A stretch of 57,587 nucleotides of DNA from Moraxellaceae bacterium REDSEA-S32_B1 (GCA_001626925.1 LUOR01000010.1:28966-86552), one strand, 5' to 3'; positions 1-9,186 are shown, numbered from the stretch's first letter. Numbers and translations: made by a program. Notes: generated by a model not told the origin, from the sequence alone.

Positions 1-35
1 ATTTGATAAAACATTGAATGAATCGTCAACCGTGC

Positions 36-257
36 TTAGCGTGCACGATAAGTAATACGACCTTTTGACAAATCGTATGGCGTCATTTCGACTTTGACAT
101 TATCGCCAGTCAGGATGCGGATATAGTGTTTACGCATTTTTCCTGAAATGTGAGCGATTACTTCGTGACCGTTTTCCAAACGAACACGGAACATCGTATT
201 TGGAAGCGTTTCGGTGACAACGCCTTCAAACTCAATGAGTTCTTCTTTATTGGCCAT
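36..257 (-). CDS. infA: Translation initiation factor IF-1
   Basis: IF-1 binds the A site of the 30S subunit and helps IF-2 and IF-3 select initiator tRNA during translation initiation. The 73-residue product is a single S1/OB-fold domain containing the hallmark stretches [25 protein letters not shown] and [10 protein letters not shown], and it ends in the basic RAR seen in this family. Its length is normal (72 aa in E. coli). It stands alone on the minus strand behind its own strong promoter and is divergent from an AraC regulator. The family assignment is not in doubt. Confidence 0.98.
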   Translation of the reverse strand: MANKEELIEFEGVVTETLPNTMFRVRLENGHEVIAHISGKMRKHYIRILTGDNVKVEMTPYDLSKGRITYRAR

Positions 258-291
258 GGCCTACCTAATTGATTGAAAAATAGAGGTGCGC

Positions 292-320
292 ATTATAGCC
301 AAAAAACTGCAAAATCTCAA
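292..320 (-). promoter_or_regulatory. Sigma-70 promoter of infA
   Basis: On the minus strand TTGAGA (315-320) and a perfect TATAAT (292-297) are separated by exactly 17 bp, about 35 bp upstream of the infA start codon. This is one of the closest matches to the sigma-70 consensus in the window and fits a highly expressed translation factor. Confidence 0.8.
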
Positions 321-508
321 GTAAATGTCAGCGTAAATTATTCTTGAGTATGTCAAATTGGTGCTTGGATTTCATTTCACGGAGAATATTTCTTATAAGT
401 ATTCTTTTTAATAAATATTTTGCAAAAAAAAGACAAGATACATTGTCAGTTTGGTCAATTGACGCTAATCTTAATAGATGAAAATCATAACCATAAAGGA
501 TGTGTGAC

Positions 509-1528
509 GTGAGCCAATTAACTGATGCGTCGGTCATTTTACGCTTAGGCTACCAAGCAATGCGTCGGGCAGGTTTGCCAACTGAGGAGATTTTGTCGAA
601 AGCAGGTGTTGCGCAAGGGCAGATGCAGGCGAATGCCAGAACACCGCTGAGTGCGCAACATGCATTTTGGTCGGCACTTGTACAAGTCACTAATGATGAA
701 GATGCAGGATTGCACCTCGGTGAACATTTGCCATTGTATCGTGGTCAAGTGATTGAGCATTTGTTTATGAGTAGTGCCAACTTCGGTGAAGGTCTACAGC
801 GTGCTTTGGCGTATCAGCGTTTAATTAGTGATGCGCTAAGTGCGGAGCTGGTGATCAATGAGGCGCATTGTTATATCACCAATGGCATGCAAGAGTTCGT
901 TGATCCGTTGGTCAATCGTCATTATAGCGAATGTATTTTTTCTGGCGTTTTGCGCTTTTTTAAGTTTGTGACAGAAGGGCGTTTTACCCCTGCATTTATT
1001 GATTTTAACTTTGATGATGGCGCCTATGAAGAGGAATACCTTCGGGTCTACGGTTGTCCAGTCAGCTTAGGGCAAAAAGAAACGCGCTTGTATTTTGACC
1101 CTGCGATTTTAGAGTTTCCAATGTGGCAAGCAGAGCCTGAATTGCTTCAATTGCATGAACAATTGGCAGTCGAAAAACTGCAAGAATTGGCAAGATACGA
1201 CCTTGTCGGTGAGGTGCGCCGTGCGATTGGCTCAACATTAGAAAGTGGTGAAACTACACTAGAAACTGTGGCAGGTCAGCTTAATATTACACCTCGTCGT
1301 TTGCGTACACAGCTCAGTGAAGCAAATACCAGTTTTCAGCAAATTCTTTCAGATTATCGTTGCCGCTTGGCGAAAAAACTGTTGGCAAGTACCAATGAGA
1401 GTGTAGAGCGAATTGTCTATCTCACAGGATTCTCTGAGCCAAGTACATTCTATCGTGCGTTTAAGCGCTGGACGGATGAAACGCCAGTGGAATATCGTAA
1501 GCGTAAGCAGTTGATACAGAATAACTAA
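509..1528 (+). CDS. AraC-family transcriptional regulator (arabinose-binding-like sensor domain)
   Basis: Predicted DNA-binding regulator of 339 aa. Roughly residues 15-190 resemble the Arabinose_bd sensor domain common in proteobacterial AraC regulators. The last ~100 residues form the two-helix-turn-helix AraC module, with LETVAGQLNITPRRLRTQL and the signature FSEPSTFYRAFKRWTDETP. I chose the GTG at 509 because AAAGGA (495-500) lies 8 nt upstream; the in-frame ATG at 500 overlaps that ribosome binding site and has none of its own. The gene is divergent from infA, with about 250 bp between them. The ligand and targets cannot be told from sequence, and no enzyme operon adjoins it to suggest one. 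Confidence 0.88.
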   Translation: MSQLTDASVILRLGYQAMRRAGLPTEEILSKAGVAQGQMQANARTPLSAQHAFWSALVQVTNDEDAGLHLGEHLPLYRGQVIEHLFMSSANFGEGLQRALAYQRLISDALSAELVINEAHCYITNGMQEFVDPLVNRHYSECIFSGVLRFFKFVTEGRFTPAFIDFNFDDGAYEEEYLRVYGCPVSLGQKETRLYFDPAILEFPMWQAEPELLQLHEQLAVEKLQELARYDLVGEVRRAIGSTLESGETTLETVAGQLNITPRRLRTQLSEANTSFQQILSDYRCRLAKKLLASTNESVERIVYLTGFSEPSTFYRAFKRWTDETPVEYRKRKQLIQNN

Positions 1529-1545
1529 TTTTATTAAACAGGGTT

Positions 1546-2343
1546 TTATTCTGGTAAATTGAGCCACAATGGTCCAAGTTCGGTTTTGGGTAGTTGAAAC
1601 TGTTCAGGGTAATAGGCTTGAATAAAATACAAACCGTGTGCAGGTGCAGTGATGCCTGCGGCTTTTCGATCTTCTGCGGCAAACATCTCATCAATATGAT
1701 CTACATCATAAAACCCTTGTCCGACTTCTAATAAACAGCCGACGATATTACGCACCATATGGTGTAGGAATCCATCCGCCTGAATATCAAGCACTAAATA
1801 AGCGCCATGTTGGAATAATCGACAATGTTTTACATGGCGCACAGGCTGATTGGATTGACAGGCAGCTGCACGAAAAGTTTCAAAATTATGCGTACCTTCG
1901 AATTTGAGTGCGGCACGTTGCATTTTTTCCACGTCCAATGCGTAGTGTGCATGCGTGACTTGTCCCCAAAGTAGTGCAGGGCGACGAGGTGCGCTATAGA
2001 TCACATAACGATAGCGTCGTGCGCAGGCTTTAAATCGTGCATGGAAATCCTCGCCCATTGGCTGAATCCATTGTAGGGCGATGTCTTTTGGAAGCTGTGA
2101 GTTTGCGCCCATGATCCAACCACGTTCAGGGCGAATCGCATTGGTATCAAAGTGTGCAATCATATTGGTGGCATGCACACCCGCATCGGTGCGTCCTGCG
2201 CCGTGAACGATGATGGGTTCATCGGCAATTTTACTTAAGACGGTTTCGATGGTTTCTTGAATACTGCGCACACCTGCTTGTTGAGTTTGCCAACCCTTAA
2301 AGCGTGTACCGCAAAATTCTATACCAAGTGCAAAACGTTGCAT
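1546..2343 (-). CDS. truA: tRNA pseudouridine(38-40) synthase TruA
   Basis: Converts uridines 38, 39 and 40 in the anticodon stem-loop of many tRNAs to pseudouridine. The 265-aa product has the catalytic motif GRTDAGVHA, with nucleophile Asp53, and the conserved substrate-binding stretches HFDTNAIRPERGW, ARRYRYVIY and DGFLHHMVRNIVG. I start at the ATG at 2343, giving MQRFALGIEF, which matches the family's usual N terminus. An in-frame TTG three codons upstream is possible but less likely. It lies downstream of the fimV and asparaginase genes on the same strand, as in the asd-fimV-truA neighbourhood of other gammaproteobacteria. Confidence 0.95.
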   Translation of the reverse strand: MQRFALGIEFCGTRFKGWQTQQAGVRSIQETIETVLSKIADEPIIVHGAGRTDAGVHATNMIAHFDTNAIRPERGWIMGANSQLPKDIALQWIQPMGEDFHARFKACARRYRYVIYSAPRRPALLWGQVTHAHYALDVEKMQRAALKFEGTHNFETFRAAACQSNQPVRHVKHCRLFQHGAYLVLDIQADGFLHHMVRNIVGCLLEVGQGFYDVDHIDEMFAAEDRKAAGITAPAHGLYFIQAYYPEQFQLPKTELGPLWLNLPE

Positions 2344-2401
2344 AAATGACAAATGACCAAAATAATTGAGTAAATAAACTTAAACAATCCAAACTTAAAA
2401 A

Positions 2402-3406
2402 TTAGGTTATAGCTTTGTTGCGCCAATAGCTTTGCCAATCCTGTTGATCGGCATATTGCAAGTACAACAGCATTGAGCGTGCATAAAGGTCTGCCTGACT
2501 ATAATGTGGCTCAATGATGACACCAAGCTCAGATAACCACGAAGACACAGCGTAGCCATTGGAAAGTTCGCCGAATAATACCTGACTGCTGATGATCACC
2601 CAACAGTTTTTTGCAATCAAGTTTTGCAGTGCGGATTTCAATGACGCTGAATAAGCTAAATTGCCTGAACCAAATGTCTGTAAAATGAGTATTTGTGGCG
2701 GATTTTCAGATAATACATTCAGTTGTATTGCAAGCTGATCAGGTGGTGATGGTGTGCAATACAAATTGGTGATGCGAATATCCTTAACTTGTAAAATCCA
2801 ATGTTTAATCTGATGAAAATCTAAATCTTGAACTACGCTTTGCCATGCTCTTGGTAAAGAATTACTTTGAAAAGCCTCAAGTTCAGTGGTATGCGTCTTA
2901 ATGCTTTGGTTGGCATGATGAAGCTTGCCTGCAAATGCGGTATAACAACCTTGTGAAATATTTTTGATTTGCGCAATGCTAAATTGATAGTTTGTCCACG
3001 CATCACTGTTGACGTGTAAGTGCTCACCATTCGAATCTAATAGCGGAAATTGACTGCCAGTAACAATAATATGCAGTCGATCAGTGAATAGGTGTGATAA
3101 AAATGCTGAAGCATAGTGCAGTGTATCTGTGCCATGAATAATAATAAAATGTTGAAATTGATTCGATAATTCTAAAATCTGCTGTGCAACTTCAAGCCAG
3201 TCTATCGCAGACAGTTCACTACTGTCTTTGATACTTGGCGCTTCAAAAAAATTCAGAAGATATTCTTCTAAGCCTTGAAATTGATATTTAATGCTAAGCT
3301 GTTGTAGTTTTTCTAAAAATGCTTTCGCTGGCATAGGGTAGAGAGGCGCTCCGATACTGCCAAAAGTACCACCCATATAGATCACTGCTATCTGTGTTGA
3401 GATCAT
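2402..3406 (-). CDS. ansA: L-asparaginase, type I (cytoplasmic-like)
   Basis: Hydrolyses L-asparagine to aspartate and ammonia. Both catalytic signatures are present: MGGTFGSIG near the N terminus (nucleophile Thr14) and HGTDTLHYAS (Thr93-Asp94), with VTGSQFPL between the strands. No signal peptide is visible, so it resembles the cytoplasmic type I enzymes. The 334-aa length is normal. The start at 3406 is forced by the N-terminal beta strand, but no Shine-Dalgarno sequence precedes it. Instead the U-run of an intrinsic terminator ends 3 nt before the ATG (see the terminator at 3410-3439). The enzyme family is sure; the substrate preference (asparagine rather than glutamine) is inferred. Confidence 0.85.
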   Translation of the reverse strand: MISTQIAVIYMGGTFGSIGAPLYPMPAKAFLEKLQQLSIKYQFQGLEEYLLNFFEAPSIKDSSELSAIDWLEVAQQILELSNQFQHFIIIHGTDTLHYASAFLSHLFTDRLHIIVTGSQFPLLDSNGEHLHVNSDAWTNYQFSIAQIKNISQGCYTAFAGKLHHANQSIKTHTTELEAFQSNSLPRAWQSVVQDLDFHQIKHWILQVKDIRITNLYCTPSPPDQLAIQLNVLSENPPQILILQTFGSGNLAYSASLKSALQNLIAKNCWVIISSQVLFGELSNGYAVSSWLSELGVIIEPHYSQADLYARSMLLYLQYADQQDWQSYWRNKAIT

Positions 3407-3409
3407 GTG

Positions 3410-3439
3410 AAAAAAATAAGCAACTTGAGAGTTGCTTAT
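3410..3439 (-). terminator. Intrinsic terminator between fimV C-terminal gene and asparaginase gene
   Basis: A perfect 10-bp stem ATAAGCAACT / AGTTGCTTAT (3416-3425 and 3430-3439) with a TGAG loop is followed, on the minus strand, by six to seven U residues (3410-3416). It lies 31 nt past the stop of the upstream gene. The next gene's ATG begins only 3 nt beyond the U-run. Confidence 0.8.
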
Positions 3440-3470
3440 TGTAGCTTGAAAAGTTGTGGTGTATTAAAAC

Positions 3471-4667
3471 TTAAGCGATTTTCTGCAAAAGTTGTTGCAC
3501 TTTCTCAGCTTGATCGACGCTTAGTTGTGTTTGATCTACGGTTAATAGTTGTTTTGCTGCTGCAATTTCACCGAGACGAATATATTGCTCTGCCAACTCG
3601 ATGTCTAGCGCTGTTGGATTGACTTGGGCGAGCGCAGGGAATGCTTGCGTGATTGGATCATCAGCTTCGGCAAAAGTTGTTTGTGCATCAAGCGGATTTG
3701 CTTCGGACTCAAAGCCAATATTAGCGGTCTGATCAAAGTTTGTTGTCTCTTCAAATGATGTTGATTCGCTTTGTTCAGTCGTTTCGTTAAGATTGAAGTC
3801 TGTATTTGTTGTTGGTTGCTCAGTAGATGGTTGATCAAGATTAAAATCAAAAGATGGCGTACTTTCTGTTTTGGGTGCAGAAGCATCCTGATCTAGATTG
3901 AAAACTAAACTTTGGCTATCATCATTTGGCTTTGATTCAGTAATGGATTGATCAAAGTTGAGTGACGTATCTGCTTGTTCAACTTTTGGGCTATCAACAT
4001 TGAAGCTAAGATCGTCAAAACTTGTGGTGCTAGAACCAGTGGCTTTTGATTCAAATTCAAGTGGTGCGTTGTTTGTGGTTTCAGGTGTATTGAAATCATT
4101 TAAGCTATCAAAATCTAAGCTTTGACTGGATACTTGCGAATTAGACACATTTTCTACGGTGTCGGCAGTATTTTGATCTATGGATGCTGTACTTGATTTT
4201 TCTTCTAAATAGGCTTCTTTTCGACTGAATAAATCTTGGTAAACTTCGTTTAGTCCTTGATTTTGCACAGTGTTGAGCAGCTGATTTATGGCGAATTCAT
4301 CATGCTGCAACACATAGATATTCATTAGCTTTGAATATAAGACATGATGAGAGGCATCTTGATTTAGGGTTTGATTAATCATGCCTTCAGCTTTTGCGAA
4401 CTGACGATCTGCAATCATCACATCAATTTTTGAGGTGAGATTGTCGATATCGATTTGAGGGCGTTTAATCTCTTTTTTGGGCTTGCTCTCAATTGTTTTT
4501 TCAGGTTTTGCAGTAGCAGTTGAGGTTTTTTTTGATGATTTAGGTTTAGTAGTGGATTTGGCTGCTTTCTTTTGTTGAGGTGCCTCTTCCGCTTTTTTTT
4601 GGCGCATACGAATTAATATCGCTGCGACCAGCATGACCCCACAGATGACTAAAATTGCAGTAGACAT
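3471..4667 (-). CDS. FimV C-terminal half: membrane segment, TPR-like region, acidic repeats, FimV C-terminal domain
   Basis: FimV/HubP proteins mark the cell pole and support type IV pilus assembly and cAMP signalling. This 398-aa product corresponds to the membrane and cytoplasmic half. It has a transmembrane helix at residues 3-22 (ILVICGVMLVAAILI), then a Lys/Ala-rich linker and a helical TPR-like region around 75-160. A long acidic low-complexity stretch follows, with loosely repeated F(D/N)(L/F)(D/N) units (for example FDFNLDQ, FNLDQD, DFNLNE). The final ~50 residues, containing LDIELAEQYIRLGEIAAAKQLL, match the FimV C-terminal domain. Its ATG lies 2 nt past the stop of the N-terminal half (TAA-TT-ATG), so the two are co-transcribed and probably translationally coupled. 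It may be a natural split of a gene that is single in Pseudomonas. Confidence 0.8.
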   Translation of the reverse strand: MSTAILVICGVMLVAAILIRMRQKKAEEAPQQKKAAKSTTKPKSSKKTSTATAKPEKTIESKPKKEIKRPQIDIDNLTSKIDVMIADRQFAKAEGMINQTLNQDASHHVLYSKLMNIYVLQHDEFAINQLLNTVQNQGLNEVYQDLFSRKEAYLEEKSSTASIDQNTADTVENVSNSQVSSQSLDFDSLNDFNTPETTNNAPLEFESKATGSSTTSFDDLSFNVDSPKVEQADTSLNFDQSITESKPNDDSQSLVFNLDQDASAPKTESTPSFDFNLDQPSTEQPTTNTDFNLNETTEQSESTSFEETTNFDQTANIGFESEANPLDAQTTFAEADDPITQAFPALAQVNPTALDIELAEQYIRLGEIAAAKQLLTVDQTQLSVDQAEKVQQLLQKIA

Positions 4668-4669
4668 AA

Positions 4670-6379
4670 TTAGACTAACCCCTGTTGCATACTCATTTTA
4701 TATTGATGGATATTTGATAACGTCTGAAATTGTCCCTTATTCGGTAGCTCTGCTCGAGCCTCTGCTTGAGATGTGACATTGGATTTGGTTTTTTCAGACG
4801 ATTTTGTTTCTGATGTTTGGCGCTTTTTGAGCTGCTGTTCAAGTTCTGCTAAACGTGCGTTGAGTAACGCAATTCGATGTTCTTTAGCGACCAAATCACG
4901 ATCAAGCTGACGCACATTATTTTGCAATCCTAATGCACTTTGACGTGCTTGTTTGACACGGACAGTTAGCTCATTTGCCACTTTTTTGTCGATACCTTTG
5001 GATTTTTTGCTCCCCTGCGTCGTACCTTTGCTATCACCTGCAATAATACTCATGTGGGCTTGTGAATGTTTTTCTGCTTTTTTAGCAGCGAGTGATGCAG
5101 TGGATGCAGTTGTTGCTTCAGTTTTTTTTGGTGGCGTAGACTGCGTGGTCGCTTTTGGTTTTTCTGTTGGCGCTTGATATTGATAATTCAAGCTTAAAAT
5201 TGCACCTTGCTTGAGCTGATTGGGATTGCCGTTAATAAACGCATGTTTATTATTTTCTTGGATTTGCTTCATCACTTGCTGGATCGGAACGCTTTCCTGC
5301 TTGGCGATTTGATTGGCAATACCCCAGAGCGATTCATTGGCTTGTACTTTATGCTTTTCTTGTGCATTAGTGTTCGTTGGTGGGGTTTGCTTATGTACCT
5401 TTTTAACGCTTGTGGCTTTTACTTTCGCTTTTTCGGCTATAGGTTTCGGTTGAGTTGTAGTTTTGCTTGATGCTGTAACTTTTGCAGCAGATTGCTGTGC
5501 TACAGAGCTTACAGTTTTTGCAGTCTTTACTGGTTCAGCTTTTGGTACAGGTTGACTTGCATCTCGACGAGTGACATTGATGTTTAATTCACCTTTTGGA
5601 GATGGTGCTACGGTATTTGTATTATTTGGTTTTGTCGTTGCTGTTTGTGATGGTGTCTGCTGTTGCGAGACTTGTGTATTTTGCTTGGCAACTGCTGTAC
5701 TCGAAGTGGTTTGACGAGCAACTTGTTGAGTTGGGGTACTGACAACAGGGGGTGTGGCGTTATTAGATGTTGCTAAACCAATACTTTTTACAGTACTTTT
5801 AACTGGTTCTGGAACGGTTTGTTTCTGCATCATTGGTGGTGCAACATTTGCAACACGAAGTTGGTTTTCTTCAGGGAAATTGGAAACTTCAGGTAAGTTA
5901 AGTTTTAAGTCTTGATCATTGGTGACATAACGAGGCTTGAGTACAGTCTCATTTAAGCTACTTTTTAAGCGATCAATACGGCTAGGCAAACTGCCTCGAA
6001 TTTGCTGAATTCGTGTTTGTCCTGCATCTTCGATCTTCAAGGTTAGGTCAATCGCATTGCTATTGATTGCTCGACTTGAAGTGATGACGATGACGCCATT
6101 GCCATCAGCATTTTGACGAACATAGAAGTTGTAATGGGCGTATTCTGCCTCATTCAAGACAGCAACTTCCCCGCTTTCAAAAGGCTGTGCAATAGAGACA
6201 TTAATTGATTTTTTGCTTTGTGCCTGACGGAAAGGAATTTCTGCATACAGCGGCTCACCACGAGATGAGTCAATATTGACAGGGTCTAAGGTAAGGGCAT
6301 GGCTGATAATAGGCGTTAAAGTCGTTAACCCTAAGCCGAACTGTAAAAAAGCTACCCCAAATTTGTGTTGCAATCCCAT
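4670..6379 (-). CDS. fimV: FimV N-terminal half: periplasmic LysM peptidoglycan-binding protein
   Basis: This 569-aa product matches the periplasmic part of FimV. A signal peptide spans residues ~1-28 (ending ISHALTLD). The conserved N-terminal FimV domain covers ~29-135 (SSRGEPLYAEIPF, YNFYVRQNADG). Next comes a long Pro/Thr/Gln/Ala-rich linker, then a LysM module at about 340-395 (HKVQANESLWGIANQIA). A coiled coil around 490-530 (RLAELEQQLKKRQ) precedes the C terminus. Pseudomonas FimV continues into a membrane helix here, but this frame stops and the helix begins in the next gene 2 nt later. A one-base -1 shift at the GGGG run (4679-4682) would join them. asd lies upstream behind its own terminator. 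Confidence 0.85.
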   Translation of the reverse strand: MGLQHKFGVAFLQFGLGLTTLTPIISHALTLDPVNIDSSRGEPLYAEIPFRQAQSKKSINVSIAQPFESGEVAVLNEAEYAHYNFYVRQNADGNGVIVITSSRAINSNAIDLTLKIEDAGQTRIQQIRGSLPSRIDRLKSSLNETVLKPRYVTNDQDLKLNLPEVSNFPEENQLRVANVAPPMMQKQTVPEPVKSTVKSIGLATSNNATPPVVSTPTQQVARQTTSSTAVAKQNTQVSQQQTPSQTATTKPNNTNTVAPSPKGELNINVTRRDASQPVPKAEPVKTAKTVSSVAQQSAAKVTASSKTTTQPKPIAEKAKVKATSVKKVHKQTPPTNTNAQEKHKVQANESLWGIANQIAKQESVPIQQVMKQIQENNKHAFINGNPNQLKQGAILSLNYQYQAPTEKPKATTQSTPPKKTEATTASTASLAAKKAEKHSQAHMSIIAGDSKGTTQGSKKSKGIDKKVANELTVRVKQARQSALGLQNNVRQLDRDLVAKEHRIALLNARLAELEQQLKKRQTSETKSSEKTKSNVTSQAEARAELPNKGQFQTLSNIHQYKMSMQQGLV

Positions 6380-6497
6380 GATCGTTCCGTCTTACTTATT
6401 TTCTTTACCACCGTGGATGTAAATACCTCACACCCTTGAATTTTGTTCCATCTAACAATATTAGCCACAAATGTGAATTTCTAGGCAATAAAATGTC

Positions 6498-6534
6498 GAA
6501 AAAAACCGTAGAGCAAATCAATTCACTCTACGGT
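6498..6534 (-). terminator. Intrinsic terminator of asd
   Basis: The 9-bp stem ACCGTAGAG / CTCTACGGT (6505-6513 and 6526-6534) is followed on the minus strand by a run of seven U residues. It lies about 57 nt past the asd stop and separates asd from fimV. Confidence 0.85.
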
Positions 6535-6590
6535 ATAACTTACAATGCTTCGTTGCTTGTTAGCAAGTCGAATTCTGCTTTTATTTCAGC

Positions 6591-7706
6591 TTAAGATTGA
6601 TCTTCAATCAAGATGCGAAGCATACGGCGTAATGGCTCAGCTGCTCCCCACAGGAGTTGATCACCCACGGTGAATGCCCCGAGGTATTCTTTGCCCATGT
6701 TCATTTTGCGCAAGCGACCAACTGGAACAGAAAGTGTACCAGTTACCGCTACAGGTGTAAGATCAGTCATTGATGCTTCACGTGTATTTGGCACGACTTT
6801 CGCCCATTCGTTAGATTGAGCGATCATGTCTTCAATCTCATTCAAAGGCACATCTTGACGAAGTTTGATGGTCAACGCCTGTGAATGACAACGCATTGCA
6901 CCGATACGTACACAGTGCCCATCAATTGGAACGATCTGTGTATTACCTAAGATTTTGTTGGTTTCAACCTGACCTTTCCATTCTTCTTTAGACTGACCGC
7001 TTTCAAGCTGTTTGTCGATATATGGAATCAATGAACCTGCAAGTGGCACGCCAAAGTTCGCTTTCGGAAAGCTGTCACCACGTTGTAGTGAGGCGATTTC
7101 ACGGTCGATATCTAAGATTGCAGACTTCGGATCATCCAATAAGTCTTTGGTATTGTTGTACAGGTAGCCCATACCAGTGATCAGCTCACGCATATTTTGC
7201 GCACCTGCACCAGATGCAGCTTGATAAGTCATCGCCGTCATCCACTCAACCAAGTTGTTTTGGAACAGAGAGCCTAAACCCATCAACATCAAAGATACGG
7301 TACAGTTACCACCTGCAAAGGTTTTGACACCATTAGCTAAGCCATCTTTAATCACATTGGCATTAACAGGATCAAGCACGATGATCGCTTCATCCGCCAT
7401 GCGTAATGTGCTTGCCGCATCAATCCAGTAGCCATTCCAACCGTCTTTGCGAAGCTGTGGATAGACCGCAGAGGTGTAGTCACCACCTTGACAAGTGACG
7501 ATCACGTCCATTTGCTTCAAGCTACTAATATCGTTGGCATCCATCAAAGCAGGGGCTGTCTTTCCACCCAATGTAGGTGCTTCACCACCTGCATTACTGG
7601 TTGAAAAATAAAATGGCTCAAAGTGCGCAAAATCATTTTCTTCAACCATACGTTGCATCAGAACAGAACCAACCATTCCACGCCAGCCAACCAAACCTAC
7701 TTTCAT
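6591..7706 (-). CDS. asd: Aspartate-semialdehyde dehydrogenase
   Basis: Reduces aspartyl phosphate to aspartate semialdehyde with NADPH, the branch point to diaminopimelate/lysine, threonine and methionine. The 371-aa product begins with the nucleotide-binding motif [11 protein letters not shown]. It carries the catalytic cysteine in GGNCTVSLM (Cys135) and has the substrate-binding stretch [16 protein letters not shown]. Length and motifs match the Gram-negative enzyme closely. A purine-rich ribosome binding site (GAGG) precedes the ATG. It is transcribed alone and ends at the terminator at 6498-6534, upstream of fimV. Confidence 0.97.
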   Translation of the reverse strand: MKVGLVGWRGMVGSVLMQRMVEENDFAHFEPFYFSTSNAGGEAPTLGGKTAPALMDANDISSLKQMDVIVTCQGGDYTSAVYPQLRKDGWNGYWIDAASTLRMADEAIIVLDPVNANVIKDGLANGVKTFAGGNCTVSLMLMGLGSLFQNNLVEWMTAMTYQAASGAGAQNMRELITGMGYLYNNTKDLLDDPKSAILDIDREIASLQRGDSFPKANFGVPLAGSLIPYIDKQLESGQSKEEWKGQVETNKILGNTQIVPIDGHCVRIGAMRCHSQALTIKLRQDVPLNEIEDMIAQSNEWAKVVPNTREASMTDLTPVAVTGTLSVPVGRLRKMNMGKEYLGAFTVGDQLLWGAAEPLRRMLRILIEDQS

Positions 7707-7984
7707 GTCATCTTGCCTCAGGTTTTGTAATTAAAAAAATAACTCGATAAAGGGGTTAAAGTGTAGCAAATGCAATAGCTTCTGCACAGCACTTCTCCTG
7801 CGAAGTCGTAACAATTCTATTTGGTGATAAGGTCAAGGTGACAATCCATATTTATAAATCGTTCAACTTTTAAAATCTGATAAATAACAAAAAACTTCTG
7901 CATCAACTGCCATCATTAGTTAATATCGGTGCGTTAAATTAATCGTTAGCAACAAAACGAATAAAAAGTTTGGGGATTTATTGC

Positions 7985-9097
7985 ATGTTGTTGTTTGTGA
8001 TTTTGGCATTATTGGTGATTTGGCTCACCATCTCCTCACGAATTCCTCGTGATGAGTGGTGGTTTCGTGTTGCCGATTTTCCACGTTTGCAAGTGCTCAC
8101 AGTCGGCTTGCTGACTTTGGCAGGGCTGCTTTGGTGGCCTGCGCCGTGGACGATATGGCGTGAAATTTTACTGATTGCGCTGATGGCTGCGATCGCTTAT
8201 CAACTCAAAATGGTGTTGCCTTATACCTTTATTTGGAAAAATCAGGTTAAATCAGTACGACAAGAAGACCTTAATCCTGACAAGCAAATCTCGATGATCG
8301 TATCGAATGTATTGACACCGAATCGTAAATATCAAAAGCTCATCAATCTCGTTAATGAGCTCCAACCTGATTTGCTACTTACTCTCGAAACCGATCAATC
8401 TTGGCAAAATGCACTAAGTGTCATTGAGAAGGACTATCCTTATCGTGTTGCTGTGCCGCTAGATAATCTTTACGGCATGCATCTTTATAGCAAACTTGAA
8501 TTGAAAAATGCTGAAGTCAAACATTTACTCAGTGATGAAATCCCATCAATTCATGCTTCGGTGATCTTACGCTCGGGCAATGAAGTTGATTTGTATTGTT
8601 TACATCCACAGCCACCAAGCCCGACGGAAGCCGCCGAGTCAACTTTGCGAGATGCAGAGCTACTGATGGTTGGCGATGCGATCAAAGATATGAATCAAAG
8701 CTGTATTGTGATGGGTGATCTTAATGATGTGGCTTGGTCGAAGACCACACGACTGTTTCAGCGCATCAGTGGTTTGCTTGACCCACGTGTTGGGCGTAAA
8801 TTTATCAATACCTTTCATGCGGACTATCCATGCTTCCGTTGGTCGTTGGATCATGTCTTTCACAGCATTGACTTCGCCTTAGTAAAAATGGAACGGCTAC
8901 CACATATCGGCTCGGATCATTTTCCTGTCTATACCGTACTACAAACTGATCGTATGTATGAGTGCATTCATGAAGAGATTGAAGAGGAAGAGGGCGATCA
9001 AGAAGAAGCAGATGAAAAAATCCAAGAAGGTATTGAGAAATCTCGGACAGAAAACTTAAAAACTGATATTCAAAATGGTCAAGTACAAGCGCCATAA
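7985..9097 (+). CDS. Membrane-anchored endonuclease/exonuclease/phosphatase (EEP) family protein
   Basis: EEP-fold enzymes are Mg-dependent phosphodiesterases or phosphatases acting on nucleic acids, phospholipids or sugar phosphates. The 370-aa product has three probable transmembrane helices within residues ~1-80. The EEP domain follows, with SNVLTPNRKY, the metal-binding glutamate in LLLTLETD, MGDLNDVAW and the terminal SDHFPVY motif. The C terminus is an unusually charged tail rich in Glu (IEEEEGDQEE). I use the ATG at 7985 because GGGGA (7972-7976) lies 8 nt upstream; an in-frame TTG at 7970 overlaps that site. The substrate cannot be predicted. It is divergent from asd and followed by a probable small-RNA gene. 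Confidence 0.82.
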   Translation: MLLFVILALLVIWLTISSRIPRDEWWFRVADFPRLQVLTVGLLTLAGLLWWPAPWTIWREILLIALMAAIAYQLKMVLPYTFIWKNQVKSVRQEDLNPDKQISMIVSNVLTPNRKYQKLINLVNELQPDLLLTLETDQSWQNALSVIEKDYPYRVAVPLDNLYGMHLYSKLELKNAEVKHLLSDEIPSIHASVILRSGNEVDLYCLHPQPPSPTEAAESTLRDAELLMVGDAIKDMNQSCIVMGDLNDVAWSKTTRLFQRISGLLDPRVGRKFINTFHADYPCFRWSLDHVFHSIDFALVKMERLPHIGSDHFPVYTVLQTDRMYECIHEEIEEEEGDQEEADEKIQEGIEKSRTENLKTDIQNGQVQAP

Positions 9098-9124
9098 AAG
9101 TATCGTACTTCATTGTAAAAATAC

Positions 9125-9142
9125 TGTAAGAAATAGCTTACA
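9125..9142 (+). promoter_or_regulatory. GacA upstream activating sequence (perfect palindrome)
   Basis: The sequence is TGTAAG-AAATAG-CTTACA, an exact match to the TGTAAGN6CTTACA element bound by the GacA/UvrY response regulator upstream of rsmX/Y/Z and csrB-type genes. It is centred about 66 bp before the predicted start of the small RNA that follows, which is the usual spacing class for such elements. The match is seen directly; the function is inferred from Pseudomonas. Confidence 0.8.
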
Positions 9143-9186
9143 AAAGCTGTTGTGATTTGCGACTTTCGGCGAAAGCGAGTTTTTCT

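Noticed and set aside
4953..5470. Open frames on the plus strand opposite fimV
   Set aside because: They are antisense to a long, well-supported gene, have low-complexity translations and no ribosome binding sites.
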